DNA of 64,000 nucleotides from an uncultured Parvularculaceae bacterium. GTDB lineage: Bacteria; Pseudomonadota; Alphaproteobacteria; Caulobacterales; Parvularculaceae. The stretch is from positions 62,001 to 126,000 of the forward strand of contig CAJXLJ010000003.1 of the NCBI GenBank assembly GCA_913055785.1, given 5' to 3'. The first letter of the stretch is position 1. Each line of letters opens with the position of its first letter. The translations under genes and the position numbers were made by a program. The notes under the pieces are model-generated. The model had not been told where the DNA came from. It saw nothing but the letters and a program-made list of their open reading frames with translations, and made no database searches. Of this stretch, positions 1 to 11,095 are shown piece by piece.

Positions 1-2355
1 GGTCATCACCCTGACGGCGTCGTCGGCGCGCTCCATTTCGCGTTTGATTTGGCCGGCGTTTTTTTCGAACCACTGGATGAACAGGTTCAGGGAGCGCGGG
101 TACGATATTTCGAAATCGAGCGCCTGGCGCAGCATCTCATCGACAGCGTCGCGCGAGGCTTCTGTCAGGCGTTCGTAGAAGAGCCGCCTCCCCGAAGGCG
201 CGCCGGTTTCAAGGAGATGCGTCAGGAACGCAAAAGGCCCTTCCTTGAGCCCGATGGCGCGCGCAGTTTTGAGGCGGCGGACGGCGTCTTTCCAGTGAGG
301 GTTTTCCTCAGCGCGCTTCGACAGGGACGCCCACAGGCTCACATTTTTGGGCCGGTCATGAGCGAGAGGGAATAGATCGTTGTCGTCGTCAAAACTGAAG
401 AGCGGGCTTTTGAGAACTTCCGCAAGCGAAAGATCGTCTGAAGCGTAGATGGCGAATTTGCAGGCGGAGATAAGATCTTCAACCGCCGGGTCTTCGAGAA
501 GTTTCAGCCTGTCAGCGCCGGCGACGGGAACGCCCTGCCGGGCGAGCGTGTGGATCGTTTCGTCGAACAACGCGCCGCGGCTCTGGACGAGGATCATCAC
601 ATCGCCCGGCGTGATCGGGCGGTCTTGCGACTCAAGCATCGCACCTTCGTCAAGCCAGCCTTTGACGGTCGAGGCGATCTTCTCGCTTAAAACGCGGACC
701 GGATGGTTCGGCGCTTCTTCATCGAGCGGCGCGTCCCATGGATTGGTTTCCGGTTTTTCCGGCCGGGGTGTTAGCGGCCAGATTTCGACAAGTCCCGCGT
801 CGCCTGCGCGCTTGCAGGCATGGCGCGGTATCGGCGAGCCGCCAAGCCCTTCAGCGGCGGCTTGATCGGCGAACAGGGCGTCCACGAAGGCAAGCACCGG
901 CTCGACCGTGCGGAACGATAGTTCGAGGGAGACGCTGTCATAATGGGTGACGGCGCCAAGCCGTTTGCCGAGCGCTTGTTCCTTTTCGAAGAAAAGCCCG
1001 GCGTCGGCGCCCTGGAATGAGTAGATCGATTGTTTCATGTCGCCGACGGCGAAGAAGCTTCGCGGTTCTTCCCGCGCGCCGGCGCCGCTGAGGAACTCGT
1101 CGAACAGCGCCTCGATAACCTCCCATTGGGCGGGGCTTGTATCCTGCGCCTCGTCGATCAACACATGATCGATACCGAGATCGAGCTTGTACATTACCCA
1201 GGCGGCGTCGGTATTTCTGAGCAGTCTTTGCGTGCGTGCGATCAGGTCGTCGAAATCAAGCGCGGCGCGTGCGGCCTTCGCGCTGGCGTAGCGGTTGATG
1301 ACAGTGTGAAGGATGCGATGATGCGCGGCGGTGTTGCTGTAGATTGCAAGCGCTTTCAGCCGGTCAAGCGTTTCAACGAAAGCTGCTTGCTGATCTGAAA
1401 GATAGGGGCCCGCCCACGGGTCCGCCTTGTCGGTCGCCTGGGTGACGAGTTTTTTGCGCGGCGCTCCCGCTGTTGTCAGGAAAAGCGAGGAAAGCGCCGC
1501 CCAGCGCTCATCGAGCGATGCGTTTTCAAGAAACGATTTTACGGAAGGCGCGAGTTTCGCCGGGTTGCCGCCGCTGGCAAGCAGCGCTTCATGCACGCGT
1601 TGCATATCGGCTGCCGATAGGCGGTTTATAAATCCGGATTTCAGCACTTCAGTATCTTCAAGCGGATTAACATTCAGTTCCGTAGCCGTTGCTGCGAGTA
1701 GGCCTTCCAGCCCGCTAAACCGCGACACCGCCGCTTCGAAATCAAGACGCCCGCTGACGCCGGCGCGAACGAGATTGCGTAAGTCCTTTTCGTTGTAGAG
1801 CAGCGACAGGCGCGCAAAGTCTGCGGCAAGCGTCTTGTCCCGCACGCTCGCCGCAGCGGCGTTGTCGATCGCTTCGTCGATAAGGCGCGCCGACTCCGCA
1901 TCCTCAATGATCGAAAAACCCGGCGGCGCGCCGGCTTCAAGCGGAAACCGTTTCAGCGTCTGTTCGCAGAAGGAGTGAATGGTCTGGATTTTAAGCCCGC
2001 CCGGTGTTTCGAGGGCGCGGGCGAACAGGCGGCGCACATCGGCGAGCTCTTCTTTACTGCGCGGCGGCGCATTCTCGCCTTCAAGATCGGTCAGCGCGCC
2101 GATAAGTTTCGCATCGTCGGCGAGCGCCCAGCCGCCAAGAACGTCGAATAAGCGTTCGGCCATTTCGGCGGCGGCGGCCTTGGTGAAAGTGATGCAGAGA
2201 ATTTTGTCCGGCTTGACGCCGGCGAGAAGCAGCCGCGCCACGCGATTGGTGAGAACGCGGGTTTTTCCCGAGCCGGCGTTCGCCATTACGAAAGCCGACC
2301 TTTCCGGTTCGGCGGCGAGACGCTGGCGCCGCGTCGTCTCTATCAGCGGGCTCAT
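1..2355 (-). CDS. addA: AddA, helicase-nuclease subunit of AddAB double-strand break repair (3' part beyond the window)
   Basis: This is the N-terminal 785 residues or so of the UvrD-type helicase subunit of AddAB, the alphaproteobacterial counterpart of RecBCD that unwinds and resects broken DNA ends. Translation of the minus strand from the ATG at 2355 gives a Walker A motif (ANAGSGKT, about residues 24-31) followed by a motif Ia-like ITFTKAAA segment, and a Walker B segment [11 protein letters not shown] near position 1150. The start overlaps the addB stop in an ATGA junction, so the two subunits are probably translationally coupled. The C-terminal nuclease domain lies outside the window. 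Confidence 0.93.
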   Translation of the reverse strand, partial: MSPLIETTRRQRLAAEPERSAFVMANAGSGKTRVLTNRVARLLLAGVKPDKILCITFTKAAAAEMAERLFDVLGGWALADDAKLIGALTDLEGENAPPRSKEELADVRRLFARALETPGGLKIQTIHSFCEQTLKRFPLEAGAPPGFSIIEDAESARLIDEAIDNAAAASVRDKTLAADFARLSLLYNEKDLRNLVRAGVSGRLDFEAAVSRFSGLEGLLAATATELNVNPLEDTEVLKSGFINRLSAADMQRVHEALLASGGNPAKLAPSVKSFLENASLDERWAALSSLFLTTAGAPRKKLVTQATDKADPWAGPYLSDQQAAFVETLDRLKALAIYSNTAAHHRILHTVINRYASAKAARAALDFDDLIARTQRLLRNTDAAWVMYKLDLGIDHVLIDEAQDTSPAQWEVIEALFDEFLSGAGAREEPRSFFAVGDMKQSIYSFQGADAGLFFEKEQALGKRLGAVTHYDSVSLELSFRTVEPVLAFVDALFADQAAAEGLGGSPIPRHACKRAGDAGLVEIWPLTPRPEKPETNPWDAPLDEEAPNHPVRVLSEKIASTVKGWLDEGAMLESQDRPITPGDVMILVQSRGALFDETIHTLARQGVPVAGADRLKLLEDPAVEDLISACKFAIYASDDLSLAEVLKSPLFSFDDDNDLFPLAHDRPKNVSLWASLSKRAEENPHWKDAVRRLKTARAIGLKEGPFAFLTHLLETGAPSGRRLFYERLTEASRDAVDEMLRQALDFEISYPRSLNLFIQWFEKNAGQIKREMERADDAVRVMT

Positions 2356-5348
2356 TCATCGCCCCCTTGCACATTTCGCTCGCGCCGCCGGGCGAGATGG
2401 TCGTAGTCGCCAAAATCGTCCGAATATTGCGGGCGCGGCTGCGACGGATAGGGTGTCGAAGGATCGCTGAAATGGCGTAAGAGCGCATGAAGGCCGGCTT
2501 CCGCCTCGGTAACTTTTTCGGCGCAGTCCTCGCCCTCGGCGCCGGTCGTATCACGCTTATCATCTTTCCGGCCAATGATCCGGACATAATTGAAACCGCT
2601 CACTGAAACCGGGCCGAGCGTTTCAAACCCGCCGCGCATGGCGATGAGGCCGGTGAGCGGCAGTTGCGGGCTGAATTTTTTCTGCTGTTTGTCGGTGGGC
2701 GGCGGCGCGCCGGTCTTGTAATCGGTGATGAAAACCGACCCGTCTTTCAGGCGATCGATGCGGTCGGCCTTGGCGCCGAGCGTGAATTCGCGGCCGTCGA
2801 GATTGAAGGTCCACACGCCCTTGCCTTCGATGACCGCCGCGGTCCCGCCTTCGCGTTGTTGCGCATCCCAGGCGGCGAGCCAGTCAAAGGCTTCATCCGC
2901 ACGCGCGCGCCAGAACGGGAGGTGCGTGTCATTCAGGCCGAAGCCGGGGGCGTTTCTTTCAAAAAGCGCGCGAAGACGATCGACCCGTTCGTCATGGCTT
3001 CCGGGTAAATCTTCGCGTGCATATTCCTCCAGCACTTTATGAAAAAGGTTGCCGATATGGCGTGCGTCGAGCGCTTCATTATGAGCGTCGAGTTTTTCGA
3101 TTCCGAGAATTTGTCTTGCATAGATGGCGTAAGGGTCGCGCATCAGCTTCTCGATGCGGGTGACGAAGAATTCGGCGGGACGCGCATCGACCGGCGGGCG
3201 CGGCGCCGGGGCGGGAATCTTTACCCGGTTCGCCGGCTCGTCGAGACGACGGGCGAGAACGTCGAACTGATGTGTCCGGTCGATTAACTCTAAGGCTTTG
3301 GCGCCTTTCAGGATGTTCTTGAGGCGAACGATCCAGCGCGAAGGCTTAGTTGGTTTGCCGGCGGCACGCTCCGCCCTTGTCAGCATGACTTCGGGCGCGG
3401 CGGCGAGCTGCGCGAAGTCATGGGCGGAAAGACCGATGCGTTGCTCCGGCGAAGGCAGTTTCAAATCCCGCCGCATCGGTCGCGACAGGAACGGATCGAT
3501 GGCTGCGTCGCGCGGCCATACGCCTTCGTTGAGACCGCCGAGAATGACGAGATCGGCGTACTGCAAACGCGCTTCGAGCGGGCCGAGGATCGCGATCCTG
3601 GGATGTGCGGGCGCGCTGCGGCGCACCACAACGCCGGCAATCAACTGGTCGAAAATATCCGGATAATTTTCAGGCTGATCGTGCGCGACGCCCGTGACGG
3701 CGTTGCGCAAGGGCGCCAGTCCGGCGGCGCCGGCGTCGCCGTCTTCGCCGCGCCAGAGTCGCTTTGCGCCTTTAATTTCACTTGTTGCGGCCAGGGTCTC
3801 TGCAATTTCGAGATGCGCCGCGAAACGCGCTGCGAAGGCGCCGTTTTCCGGCCAGCTGGAGAGCGCAGCTTCGAGCGCCGCGAGGAGCGGCGCCGCTTTT
3901 TCGTTGCGTCGTTCGCTTTCCCCGATTTTCGCGCGCAAGCCTTCTGCGCCGGGATTGGACCGTAGTCCTCGCAAGGCGCGGTCCATGGCGCTGATCGCGC
4001 TGTTGCGCGTTCTTTCATCAAGCCCGCCGCCAAACAGGGGATGGCGCATCACGGCCATCAACGCGACCGCATCAGATGGGTCGATCAGCCAGCGTGCGAC
4101 AAGCCGGAGAAACGTTCCGCACGGGCTGTTGGCGAAAGGAACGCCGGCGGAATCGTCAACTGTAACGTTCCAGCGTCTGAGCCGCGCGGCGACGCGGCGC
4201 GCCAGATCGCGGTCGGGCGTTGCGAGGATGACGGTTTTTTCGGGCGTCTCCAGCGCTTCGCGAATTTTAAGCGCGATGGCGGCGGCTTCACGCTCCTCGT
4301 CAGCCGCTTCGACCAGCGATACATGCGACAGTGCGGTTTCAAGACCGCCGCGATCCTTTTCAATGGCGGCGGCCCAGTCGCGCCAGCTATCGGATGCGTC
4401 CGCCGGGCAAAGCGCGACTGAGATGATCTCGCTGCGGCTCGAAGAGAAAGTTTCTTCCTTGCAGGGCCAGATTATGACATCGCGGCGCGCCGCGTCCAGT
4501 TCGGTCAGCAATTGTTTGAGCCCGCTTTGAGGGTGCGGCGCGTCAATGGTTTCCCAGAAGCGGTCAGATGAGGAGAGGTTGAGCCCCGGCAGCACGACGG
4601 CGCCCAGCGGCAAGGCCGCCGCTGTCTTCATCAGCCGTGCGACGGCGGGCGCCGATCCGGTCGTGCCGGCTATCACGACGGGATGAGCCGGCGGGTTTTT
4701 CTGCCAGGCCTCTCTTTGGCGGTCGATCAGCTTCATGCGCCGCTCGGCCGGATCCATCAGGCCGCGTTCCATGAGGTAGGCGGGCCATGCCGCGGTGACG
4801 ATCTCAAGAAAGTTGAGGGACCGCCGCCAGTGTTCGGCGAGATTGTCGGGAACCAGCGTCGCCAGTGCTTCGGGCGATACTTCTTCCGTATAGAAAGAAT
4901 CAAGGAGGCGGCCGAGTTCGTCGCCGGCGGCGAGCGCGCCCGCCCAGCGTTCATGGCCGTCGAATACGCGGTCGCGGGCGGCGACAAGGCCAGCGAGCGC
5001 AAGTCGGCGCTCCATAAGAGACACCGCCGGCGGCAGATCCAGTTCATCTGGGGCTGCGCCCCTGAAGATCGTGAATTCGTCTTCGTCGATATCGCCGATG
5101 GCGCGAATGCGCGGCAACAGGCTGGCGCGGGCGTCAGGCGCCGTCTCGACGAAGGCGTCGGTCAGCGCCCGCACGGCGCGCCGCGTCGGCAGGTAAATCA
5201 ACGCATCGGAAAGCGCGGCGCCTTCGGCGGTGAGTGATGCGCGCAAAGCGCAGGCGAGGTCGGCAAGGAACGGGCGCTCCGCCGCAATCGAAAAGAGGCG
5301 CAGCGGGGATCGCGCAAAAACGGTTGAAAGTTCGCCCGGCCCCTTCAA
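2352..5348 (-). CDS. addB: AddB, nuclease/inactive-helicase subunit of AddAB
   Basis: A 998-residue protein with the length and layout of alphaproteobacterial AddB. The C-terminal third carries a RecB-like nuclease signature: an Asp in [10 protein letters not shown] and, about 12 residues on, FITDYKTG, the D...DYK core of PD-(D/E)xK nucleases. AddB partners AddA in end resection before RecA loading. The furthest upstream start is TTG at 5348, which overlaps the murU stop (TTGA); no in-frame ATG lies close by, so this start is plausible but not proven. It sits fourth in the tsaE-amgK-murU-addB-addA operon. Confidence 0.93.
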   Translation of the reverse strand: MKGPGELSTVFARSPLRLFSIAAERPFLADLACALRASLTAEGAALSDALIYLPTRRAVRALTDAFVETAPDARASLLPRIRAIGDIDEDEFTIFRGAAPDELDLPPAVSLMERRLALAGLVAARDRVFDGHERWAGALAAGDELGRLLDSFYTEEVSPEALATLVPDNLAEHWRRSLNFLEIVTAAWPAYLMERGLMDPAERRMKLIDRQREAWQKNPPAHPVVIAGTTGSAPAVARLMKTAAALPLGAVVLPGLNLSSSDRFWETIDAPHPQSGLKQLLTELDAARRDVIIWPCKEETFSSSRSEIISVALCPADASDSWRDWAAAIEKDRGGLETALSHVSLVEAADEEREAAAIALKIREALETPEKTVILATPDRDLARRVAARLRRWNVTVDDSAGVPFANSPCGTFLRLVARWLIDPSDAVALMAVMRHPLFGGGLDERTRNSAISAMDRALRGLRSNPGAEGLRAKIGESERRNEKAAPLLAALEAALSSWPENGAFAARFAAHLEIAETLAATSEIKGAKRLWRGEDGDAGAAGLAPLRNAVTGVAHDQPENYPDIFDQLIAGVVVRRSAPAHPRIAILGPLEARLQYADLVILGGLNEGVWPRDAAIDPFLSRPMRRDLKLPSPEQRIGLSAHDFAQLAAAPEVMLTRAERAAGKPTKPSRWIVRLKNILKGAKALELIDRTHQFDVLARRLDEPANRVKIPAPAPRPPVDARPAEFFVTRIEKLMRDPYAIYARQILGIEKLDAHNEALDARHIGNLFHKVLEEYAREDLPGSHDERVDRLRALFERNAPGFGLNDTHLPFWRARADEAFDWLAAWDAQQREGGTAAVIEGKGVWTFNLDGREFTLGAKADRIDRLKDGSVFITDYKTGAPPPTDKQQKKFSPQLPLTGLIAMRGGFETLGPVSVSGFNYVRIIGRKDDKRDTTGAEGEDCAEKVTEAEAGLHALLRHFSDPSTPYPSQPRPQYSDDFGDYDHLARRRERNVQGGDE

Positions 5349-6067
5349 TCGGCGGTCTCCTTAAGACGCGCCTCCGCGGCGGCGAGCCCGTCCGCGTCGC
5401 CTACATGCATCCAGAATCCGTCCATCCGGGCGCCGAACAGCCTTCCGCGGCCCGCGGCGCGCTCCCAGAGTATTTTCGTTGAGAAGGGGCCTTCCGGTCC
5501 TTCGTCAATGAGCGCCGGAGAGATGAGCTGCAAGCCGGTGAAGACAAAAGGCGCGTGGTCGCCTTGCCGGAACGCGAGCCGCCCCTCTTCGTCCTGCTCG
5601 AAGTCTCCCTTGCCGACGTAGCCGCTCGTTAGTTCTGAGGGGATGAGCAGCAACAGCGCGTCCATGCGCGTTTCATCCCAGGCGTCCGCGAGCAACCCGC
5701 AGGCTTCCGGGCCGGTTGCGTCCAGAATAATAGCGTCGGTGTTGGTGCAGAAGATCGGCCGGTTGCCGAAGTGCGTTCGCGCTTTTTTCAGACCGCCGCC
5801 GGTTTCGAGCAGCAGATCGCGTTCATCGGAGAAAATGATTTGCGGTTCTGATCGTGTGGCGAGATGCGCCTCGATTTGCTCGGCGAGGTGATGCACGTTG
5901 ACGACCGCCTTGGCGACGCCTGCGGCGGCGAACCGGTCCAGCGCATAGTCGATCAGCGGCTTGCCGGCGACTTCGATCAACGGTTTCGGGGTCTGATCCG
6001 TCAGGGGCCGCATGCGCGTACCGAGCCCGGCCGCAAGCACCATGGCGGTGTCGGGCATATGCGTCAT
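5345..6067 (-). CDS. murU: MurU-type N-acetylmuramate-1-phosphate uridylyltransferase
   Basis: A 240-residue nucleotidyltransferase. The N-terminus has the sugar-nucleotidyltransferase signature LAAGLGTRMRPLT followed by KPLIEVAGKPLI. In the known AmgK/MurU salvage route this enzyme makes UDP-MurNAc from MurNAc-1-phosphate, bypassing de novo MurNAc synthesis and hence the fosfomycin target. The assignment over a generic glucose-1-phosphate nucleotidyltransferase rests on the adjacent amgK-like kinase gene, whose stop overlaps this start in an ATGA. A second Met three residues in is an alternative start. Confidence 0.85.
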   Translation of the reverse strand: MTHMPDTAMVLAAGLGTRMRPLTDQTPKPLIEVAGKPLIDYALDRFAAAGVAKAVVNVHHLAEQIEAHLATRSEPQIIFSDERDLLLETGGGLKKARTHFGNRPIFCTNTDAIILDATGPEACGLLADAWDETRMDALLLLIPSELTSGYVGKGDFEQDEEGRLAFRQGDHAPFVFTGLQLISPALIDEGPEGPFSTKILWERAAGRGRLFGARMDGFWMHVGDADGLAAAEARLKETAD

Positions 6068-7158
6068 AAGACGAGGTCCGGAAAATGTCTGGCGATGAAG
6101 GCGCGCAAGTCCTCAAGGCCGGGCCGGGCGAGGTCGCGCCGGAAATGCGCTTCGACCCGCGGCAGAAAATCGAGATAGCGGGGTTTCTTGTCGCGCAGAT
6201 GGAGCCGCGCGAAAACCCCCAGGATTTTTGCATTCCGTTGCGCCGCGAGAACCGCATAGTCGTTCATGAAGCCCGCCTTGTCGAAGCTGCCTGCGCCTGA
6301 ATGCGAACGCGCATGCTCGCAATAGCGCGTGATCATTGCGCCGGCGAGATCTTCGGCGACATCCCGGCGCGCATCTTCAAGTAGCGAAACAAGATCGTAG
6401 GCGGCGCTGCCGTAGAGGCCGTCCTGAAAGTCGATCAGGCCGACGCGCCGGACGCCGGATTGTTCCGGCAGCCAGAGCAGGTTTTCCGCATGATAATCGC
6501 GCAGGACAAGACTGTGGGGCGCCGCTAGGCCGCCGATCAGCGCTGTGAAACGTTCGTTGTACTCCGCCTGCAGTTCATCGGGCGCCGGCGCACCTTTCTT
6601 GAGAGGCCAGTACCATTCGGTGAAGAGCGCGGCTTCGGCTTCAAGCGCGACCGCGTCATAGTCGAGCATGACATAGGAGGCGTCCGCCGGACGCGGCGGC
6701 GGCGCGGCGCGCATCTTCAGTAAAACATCCACGGCGCTGGCGTAGAGTTCCGCTTCGTCATGGGCGCCGATGGCGCGAACGTAAAGATCGTCGCCAAGGT
6801 CTTCGATTACTGCAAACCCCTCAGCCGGTTCGGCGGCGTATATCTCGGGCGCCGAAAGCCCGCTCGCGCGCAGGGCGTTCGAAACGGCGATGAAGGCGTT
6901 GAGGTTCGGACCGGCGAGCCGCGCCATGGCGTTATAGCCGAGCGCACGCCGCTCGGATGGGCTTGCCTCAGGGGGGCAGGCGGCGCTTTCAGCGCCGGGC
7001 GGCGCCAGCATCAGAACAGCGCGCGCGCCGTTGCGCTCGAGGCGTTTGTAGCTGCGCGTCGATGCGTCGCCCGCAAGCGGACGGATATCGGCGTTGGCCC
7101 AGCCGGCGCCGGCGAGAAACGCACTGAGAGCATCGTTGCTGGAATTGTCTACTGTCAT
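6064..7158 (-). CDS. amgK: AmgK-type anomeric MurNAc/GlcNAc kinase (aminoglycoside phosphotransferase fold)
   Basis: A 364-residue APH-fold kinase. The catalytic loop reads LRDYHAENLLW (about residue 218) and the metal-binding Asp follows in GLIDFQDG. AmgK phosphorylates the anomeric carbon of MurNAc or GlcNAc in the cytoplasm, feeding MurU in peptidoglycan recycling. The N-terminal part is alanine-rich, with a Leu-Ala linker. It lies 23 bases downstream of tsaE and overlaps murU by four bases. The fold alone would fit other small-molecule kinases; the murU neighbour decides the call. Confidence 0.85.
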   Translation of the reverse strand: MTVDNSSNDALSAFLAGAGWANADIRPLAGDASTRSYKRLERNGARAVLMLAPPGAESAACPPEASPSERRALGYNAMARLAGPNLNAFIAVSNALRASGLSAPEIYAAEPAEGFAVIEDLGDDLYVRAIGAHDEAELYASAVDVLLKMRAAPPPRPADASYVMLDYDAVALEAEAALFTEWYWPLKKGAPAPDELQAEYNERFTALIGGLAAPHSLVLRDYHAENLLWLPEQSGVRRVGLIDFQDGLYGSAAYDLVSLLEDARRDVAEDLAGAMITRYCEHARSHSGAGSFDKAGFMNDYAVLAAQRNAKILGVFARLHLRDKKPRYLDFLPRVEAHFRRDLARPGLEDLRAFIARHFPDLVL

Positions 7159-7181
7159 CGGGTCAGTCTTAGTCGATTCTC

Positions 7182-7640
7182 TTAAGATATTCCGGCTTCT
7201 GAAAGGCGATGAAGCCAGCGCGGCGGCGCCTCGATCTCAAGCCGCCGGCCGCCTTCCTGAATAAACAGTTTAAGCCGCAGCGCGCCGGTCGGGATCAGTC
7301 CGTCGATCCGGTCCGGCCATTCGATCAGGGCGACGCCATTATCCAGCGCTTCTTCCAGCCCGAGCTCCCAGACATCTTCCCGTTTTTCGAGCCGGTAAAG
7401 GTCGAAATGCCAGAGCGTCCCCGCCGCCCCTTCATAGGTTTCGACCAGGGTGAAGGTCGGGCTCGGGACTTCCAGAGCGCCGCAAAAAGCGATGATGAGG
7501 CCGCGGGCGAGCGTCGTTTTTCCGGCTCCGAGAGGCCCCTCCAGCAAAACCACATCGCCTGTCTCCAGCAGCGGCGCGAGTTTCGAACCGACCGCGGCGG
7601 CGGCGGTTTCGTCGGGAAGAAAGAGACGGATCGGCATCAT
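7182..7640 (-). CDS. tsaE: TsaE, ATPase of tRNA threonylcarbamoyladenosine synthesis
   Basis: A 152-residue P-loop protein with the TsaE Walker A region LEGPLGAGKTTLARGL (about residues 34-49), followed by SPTFTLVETYEG and HFDLYRL, both typical of the family. TsaE works with TsaB and TsaD to make t6A37 on ANN-decoding tRNAs. It is the first visible gene of the five-gene minus-strand operon. Two consecutive Met codons (7640 and 7637) are equally possible starts. Confidence 0.93.
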   Translation of the reverse strand: MMPIRLFLPDETAAAAVGSKLAPLLETGDVVLLEGPLGAGKTTLARGLIIAFCGALEVPSPTFTLVETYEGAAGTLWHFDLYRLEKREDVWELGLEEALDNGVALIEWPDRIDGLIPTGALRLKLFIQEGGRRLEIEAPPRWLHRLSEAGIS

Positions 7641-7746
7641 TGACCGTCATATCGGCGGGATAGGGCGGCGGCGCAAGCCGTTCCCCCGGCGCGACATTCG
7701 AGCTATTTCCCCATTAAAGTCTTGCCGAATGCGGCAATAGCTTTAA

Positions 7747-8109
<363 letters not shown>

Positions 8110-8167
8110 GTCGGCCGCGCGGCTTGCCGGGCTTGACGGATGCGCATCCCCGGCGTTTCATGAACAA

Positions 8168-8623
8168 ATGAAGAACGTTGAGACGCTGCATCTCGAAACA
8201 GGGGATGGCTTGTCGCGGCCCGATCAGACGACAGTGCTGACGCGCGGCGTGGTGCGGCTGTTCATCGATCTCGGTCTCGCCCCGCTCGTTGAATTCAAGC
8301 TCGCCAATGGCCGCCGCGCCGACGTCGCCGCGCTTGACCGGCAAGGCCGGCTCACCATCGCCGAAGTCAAATCCTGTCGCGCCGATTTTGAAGCCGACAG
8401 CAAATGGCCGGACTATCTCGACTTTTGCGATCGTTTTTACTTCGCGGTCGATCCGTCCTTTCCTCTGTCGATCCTGCCCGAAAGCGAAGGGCTTATTCTT
8501 GCGGATGCGTTCGGCGCCGTCGTCAGCAAGCCGGCCGAGGAACGCCCGCTTGTCGCGGCGCGCCGAAAGGCGGTGACATTGCGGTTCGCCCGTCAGGCGG
8601 CGCGGCGCGCCGTTATGGATTAA
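8168..8623 (+). CDS. mmcB: MmcB family DNA repair-associated protein
   Basis: A 151-residue protein of the MmcB family, first described in Caulobacter as a damage-inducible gene linked to the ImuABC mutagenesis pathway. The body contains VEFKLANGRRADVAAL and, about 15 residues on, IAEVKSCRADF; the D...E-x-K arrangement is that of a PD-(D/E)xK nuclease-like core. The ATG at 8168 gives the family's usual length; an upstream in-frame ATG at 8081 would overlap the ferredoxin gene. I see no clear LexA box upstream. Confidence 0.85.
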   Translation: MKNVETLHLETGDGLSRPDQTTVLTRGVVRLFIDLGLAPLVEFKLANGRRADVAALDRQGRLTIAEVKSCRADFEADSKWPDYLDFCDRFYFAVDPSFPLSILPESEGLILADAFGAVVSKPAEERPLVAARRKAVTLRFARQAARRAVMD

Positions 8624-8648
8624 GCATCAAAACAGAGGAACGCTGGTA

Positions 8649-9776
8649 ATGAAGCGGATGTTTGTCGCCCTTTTCCTGTTACTTTTTTGTTCGATCTGCG
8701 CGAGCGCTTCGGAACCAGCGATTACGACAAAAAAGATAAGCGACAATTTTTATGTTTTTTATGGCGGGGGCGGGCTTGGCGCTAACGCCGGCATGAGTAT
8801 CGGGGAAGACGGCGTGCTTTTGGTCGATGTGATGAAAGATACAACGGCGCCGATGCTTTACGCTGAAATCCGCAAGATCACCGATAAACCGGTCAAGTAT
8901 GTTATCAATACGCATGGCGATTTTGATCATGCCGGCGGCAACAATTTTTTTAAAGAAAAAGGCGCCGTCATTATCGGGCAATCCAATGCGCATTACAGTT
9001 CCGCCAAAAGCGACATTAAGATAGGCAATGCGTTCACGCTTGAGTTTAACGGTGAAACCATTGCGGCTAAGCATGTGGAAGCGCATTCTTTCAATGATAT
9101 GATCATCTATTTCCCGATCGACAATATTATTTTTACGGGAGATACTTTCACCAATCAGTCGCCGCCTTATTCGTTCATTGATGGCGCGCGGGGGCAGTTA
9201 ATGGCGATTGAGGCGGCTCTTGGTTTTTCCGACGAGGAAACAACAATCGTTCCCGGCCATGGCGGCATAGACAATGCTTCAGGGTTGCGCGCCTATCGCG
9301 AAAAATTCACTGCCTGGATTGGCCGGATCAAGACGCTGCATGATAAAGGCATGACGGCCGCAGAGATGGTCCGCGATGCAAAACTCAATGAGATCAAACA
9401 GCGCTTTTTAGTGATCAACAAGGGGGAAGAAGTGGCGGATGCTCGTTTCGAGCGGCTTGTCGCGCGCACGCTGTCTTCGGATTTTGTTGACGCTTATGCG
9501 CTGCCGGAAGAAGTCAGGGACGCTTATCCGGGAATCTATCGGAAGGCGGAAGGGGGTGTTGTGGAGGTGTTCAGCGAGAACGATCGATTGTTCCTGCGAC
9601 AAGAGGGCGCCTTCATGTGGGAGTTGGCGCCTCAGTCCCTGACCGAGTTTAAAATACGCGTGCTGCTCGGCGACAGCATTGTATTCAACGTCAATCGCGA
9701 CACCGGCGCGGTGATCGGGTTCGAAGGGACGCTTCACGGCGGCCCCATTTCCGCTAAACGGATCGCTGCGCCTTAA
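8649..9776 (+). CDS. Exported metallo-beta-lactamase-fold hydrolase with altered metal motif
   Basis: A 375-residue protein with a clear signal peptide (MKRMFVALFLLLFCSICASA). The N-terminal 220 residues are an MBL fold: NTHGDFDHAGGN at about 87-98, a His in EAHSFND, GDTF, and IVPGHGG. The canonical HxHxDH reads HGDFDH here, so the second metal-binding His is Asp91; the codon is GAT. The C-terminal 150 residues resemble the accessory domain found after MBL domains in uncharacterised exported hydrolases. Periplasmic location is inferred from the signal. Substrate unknown. The sequence looks less GC-biased than its neighbours. Confidence 0.85.
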   Translation: MKRMFVALFLLLFCSICASASEPAITTKKISDNFYVFYGGGGLGANAGMSIGEDGVLLVDVMKDTTAPMLYAEIRKITDKPVKYVINTHGDFDHAGGNNFFKEKGAVIIGQSNAHYSSAKSDIKIGNAFTLEFNGETIAAKHVEAHSFNDMIIYFPIDNIIFTGDTFTNQSPPYSFIDGARGQLMAIEAALGFSDEETTIVPGHGGIDNASGLRAYREKFTAWIGRIKTLHDKGMTAAEMVRDAKLNEIKQRFLVINKGEEVADARFERLVARTLSSDFVDAYALPEEVRDAYPGIYRKAEGGVVEVFSENDRLFLRQEGAFMWELAPQSLTEFKIRVLLGDSIVFNVNRDTGAVIGFEGTLHGGPISAKRIAAP

Positions 9777-9777
9777 C

Positions 9778-10971
9778 CTATCGCGGCGTCAGGCGCAGCA
9801 GCTTGCCTTCAAGAGCGCCGCCGCGGTCTTCCGTCGTCACATAGATCGCGCCGTCTGGCCCGACACGTACGTCACGAACCCGCTCGCCGACGAGGTAGCG
9901 TTCTTCTCCGGTCTCCTTGTCGCCGTCCATAATTACGCGGTGCAGCGCGCGCTTGCCGAGCGCGCCGACCAGGAGATCGCCGTTCCAGTCTGCAAATAAA
10001 CCGCCTCGGTAAACGGCGAGGCCGGAAGGCGCGATCGATGGCGTCCAGTATTTGAACGGCTGCTCGGTGCCTTCATATTCCGTGAACGGCGTAATGCGCG
10101 CGCCGTTATAGTCGATGCCGTAAGAGGCGACCGGCCAGCCGTAATTCAAACCGGGTTTGATGATGTTGACCTCATCGCCGCCGCGCGGCCCGTGCTCATG
10201 CTCCCAAAAAATGTTCCGCTTTGTGTCATAAGCAAAGCCTTGCGGATTGCGGTGGCCCTTGGAGTAGAGTTCCGGCAGCGAGCCTTCGCCGAAGTCCGGG
10301 TTGTCGTCCGGAACGGAGCCGTCCTCATTCAGGCGAATGACAGCGCCGAAACTGGTCGACATGTCCTGCGCTTTCTCCTTGTAGCGCGACCCTTCGCCGA
10401 TCGTGAAATAGAGCTTGTCGTCCGGCCCCCAAACAAGACGGCCGCCGAAATGATGGCCGGTGTCTTTCAAGGGTTTGGCTTCGTAAATCACTTCAATGTC
10501 GCTGATCGCTTCGCCGTCGAAACGCGCTCGCGCTACGCGCAGCGCATTCGATCCGGGCGCGCCATGTGCGTAGGAAATAAAGATGACGTTGTTTTCTACG
10601 TAATCAGGATGCGGAAGAATATCGAATAGACCTCCCTGGCCGTAGGACATCACCTCCGGCGTCCCCGGGATCGGCGCAGAAGCAAGTTCGCCATTCCTGA
10701 TGGCGCGAACGCGTCCAGGTCTTTCGGTGACGAGAATGGTCCCGTCCGGAAAGAACGATACCGACCATGGATTGGCGAGCCCCGATGCGAGCGTCTCGAT
10801 CGTGAGCGCGGTTTCGCCTTCCGGCGCCGGATCGGCGAGGGTCTTTTGCAAATCGGGGTCGCCGCCGCCGCCTCCCTGTTTCAGCCCTTGCGAGGCGGAC
10901 GCGTTTTCCGGCCCGGAGCATCCCATCGCCATCAAGGCCAAACCGCAAGCGATCAAAGGCTTAAGGGTCAT
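9778..10971 (-). CDS. PQQ-dependent aldose sugar dehydrogenase-like lipoprotein (YliI/glucose-sorbosone dehydrogenase family)
   Basis: A 397-residue protein. The N-terminus is a lipoprotein signal with lipobox MGC (cleavage before Cys18). The body is a six-bladed beta-propeller of the glucose/sorbosone dehydrogenase family: SGLANPWSVSFFPDG, HHFGGRLVWGPDDKLY, GHRNPQGFAYD, HEHGPRGGDEVN and a final DVRVGPDGAIYVTTED. Characterised relatives oxidise aldoses with PQQ and Ca2+. No PQQ biosynthesis genes are visible here. Convergent with the MBL gene, whose stop is two bases away. Confidence 0.88.
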   Translation of the reverse strand: MTLKPLIACGLALMAMGCSGPENASASQGLKQGGGGGDPDLQKTLADPAPEGETALTIETLASGLANPWSVSFFPDGTILVTERPGRVRAIRNGELASAPIPGTPEVMSYGQGGLFDILPHPDYVENNVIFISYAHGAPGSNALRVARARFDGEAISDIEVIYEAKPLKDTGHHFGGRLVWGPDDKLYFTIGEGSRYKEKAQDMSTSFGAVIRLNEDGSVPDDNPDFGEGSLPELYSKGHRNPQGFAYDTKRNIFWEHEHGPRGGDEVNIIKPGLNYGWPVASYGIDYNGARITPFTEYEGTEQPFKYWTPSIAPSGLAVYRGGLFADWNGDLLVGALGKRALHRVIMDGDKETGEERYLVGERVRDVRVGPDGAIYVTTEDRGGALEGKLLRLTPR

Positions 10972-11095
10972 CGCGTCACCTCGTTATTTCAACCGCCCGG
11001 CGCGCGGCGCGCAAATTATCCGTATTCGACGCCGCCGCTGCTGTCTGATAGGAAACAGTCCTATCAGCAAGCTGAGAGAAAGGCGACAGGCAGGC

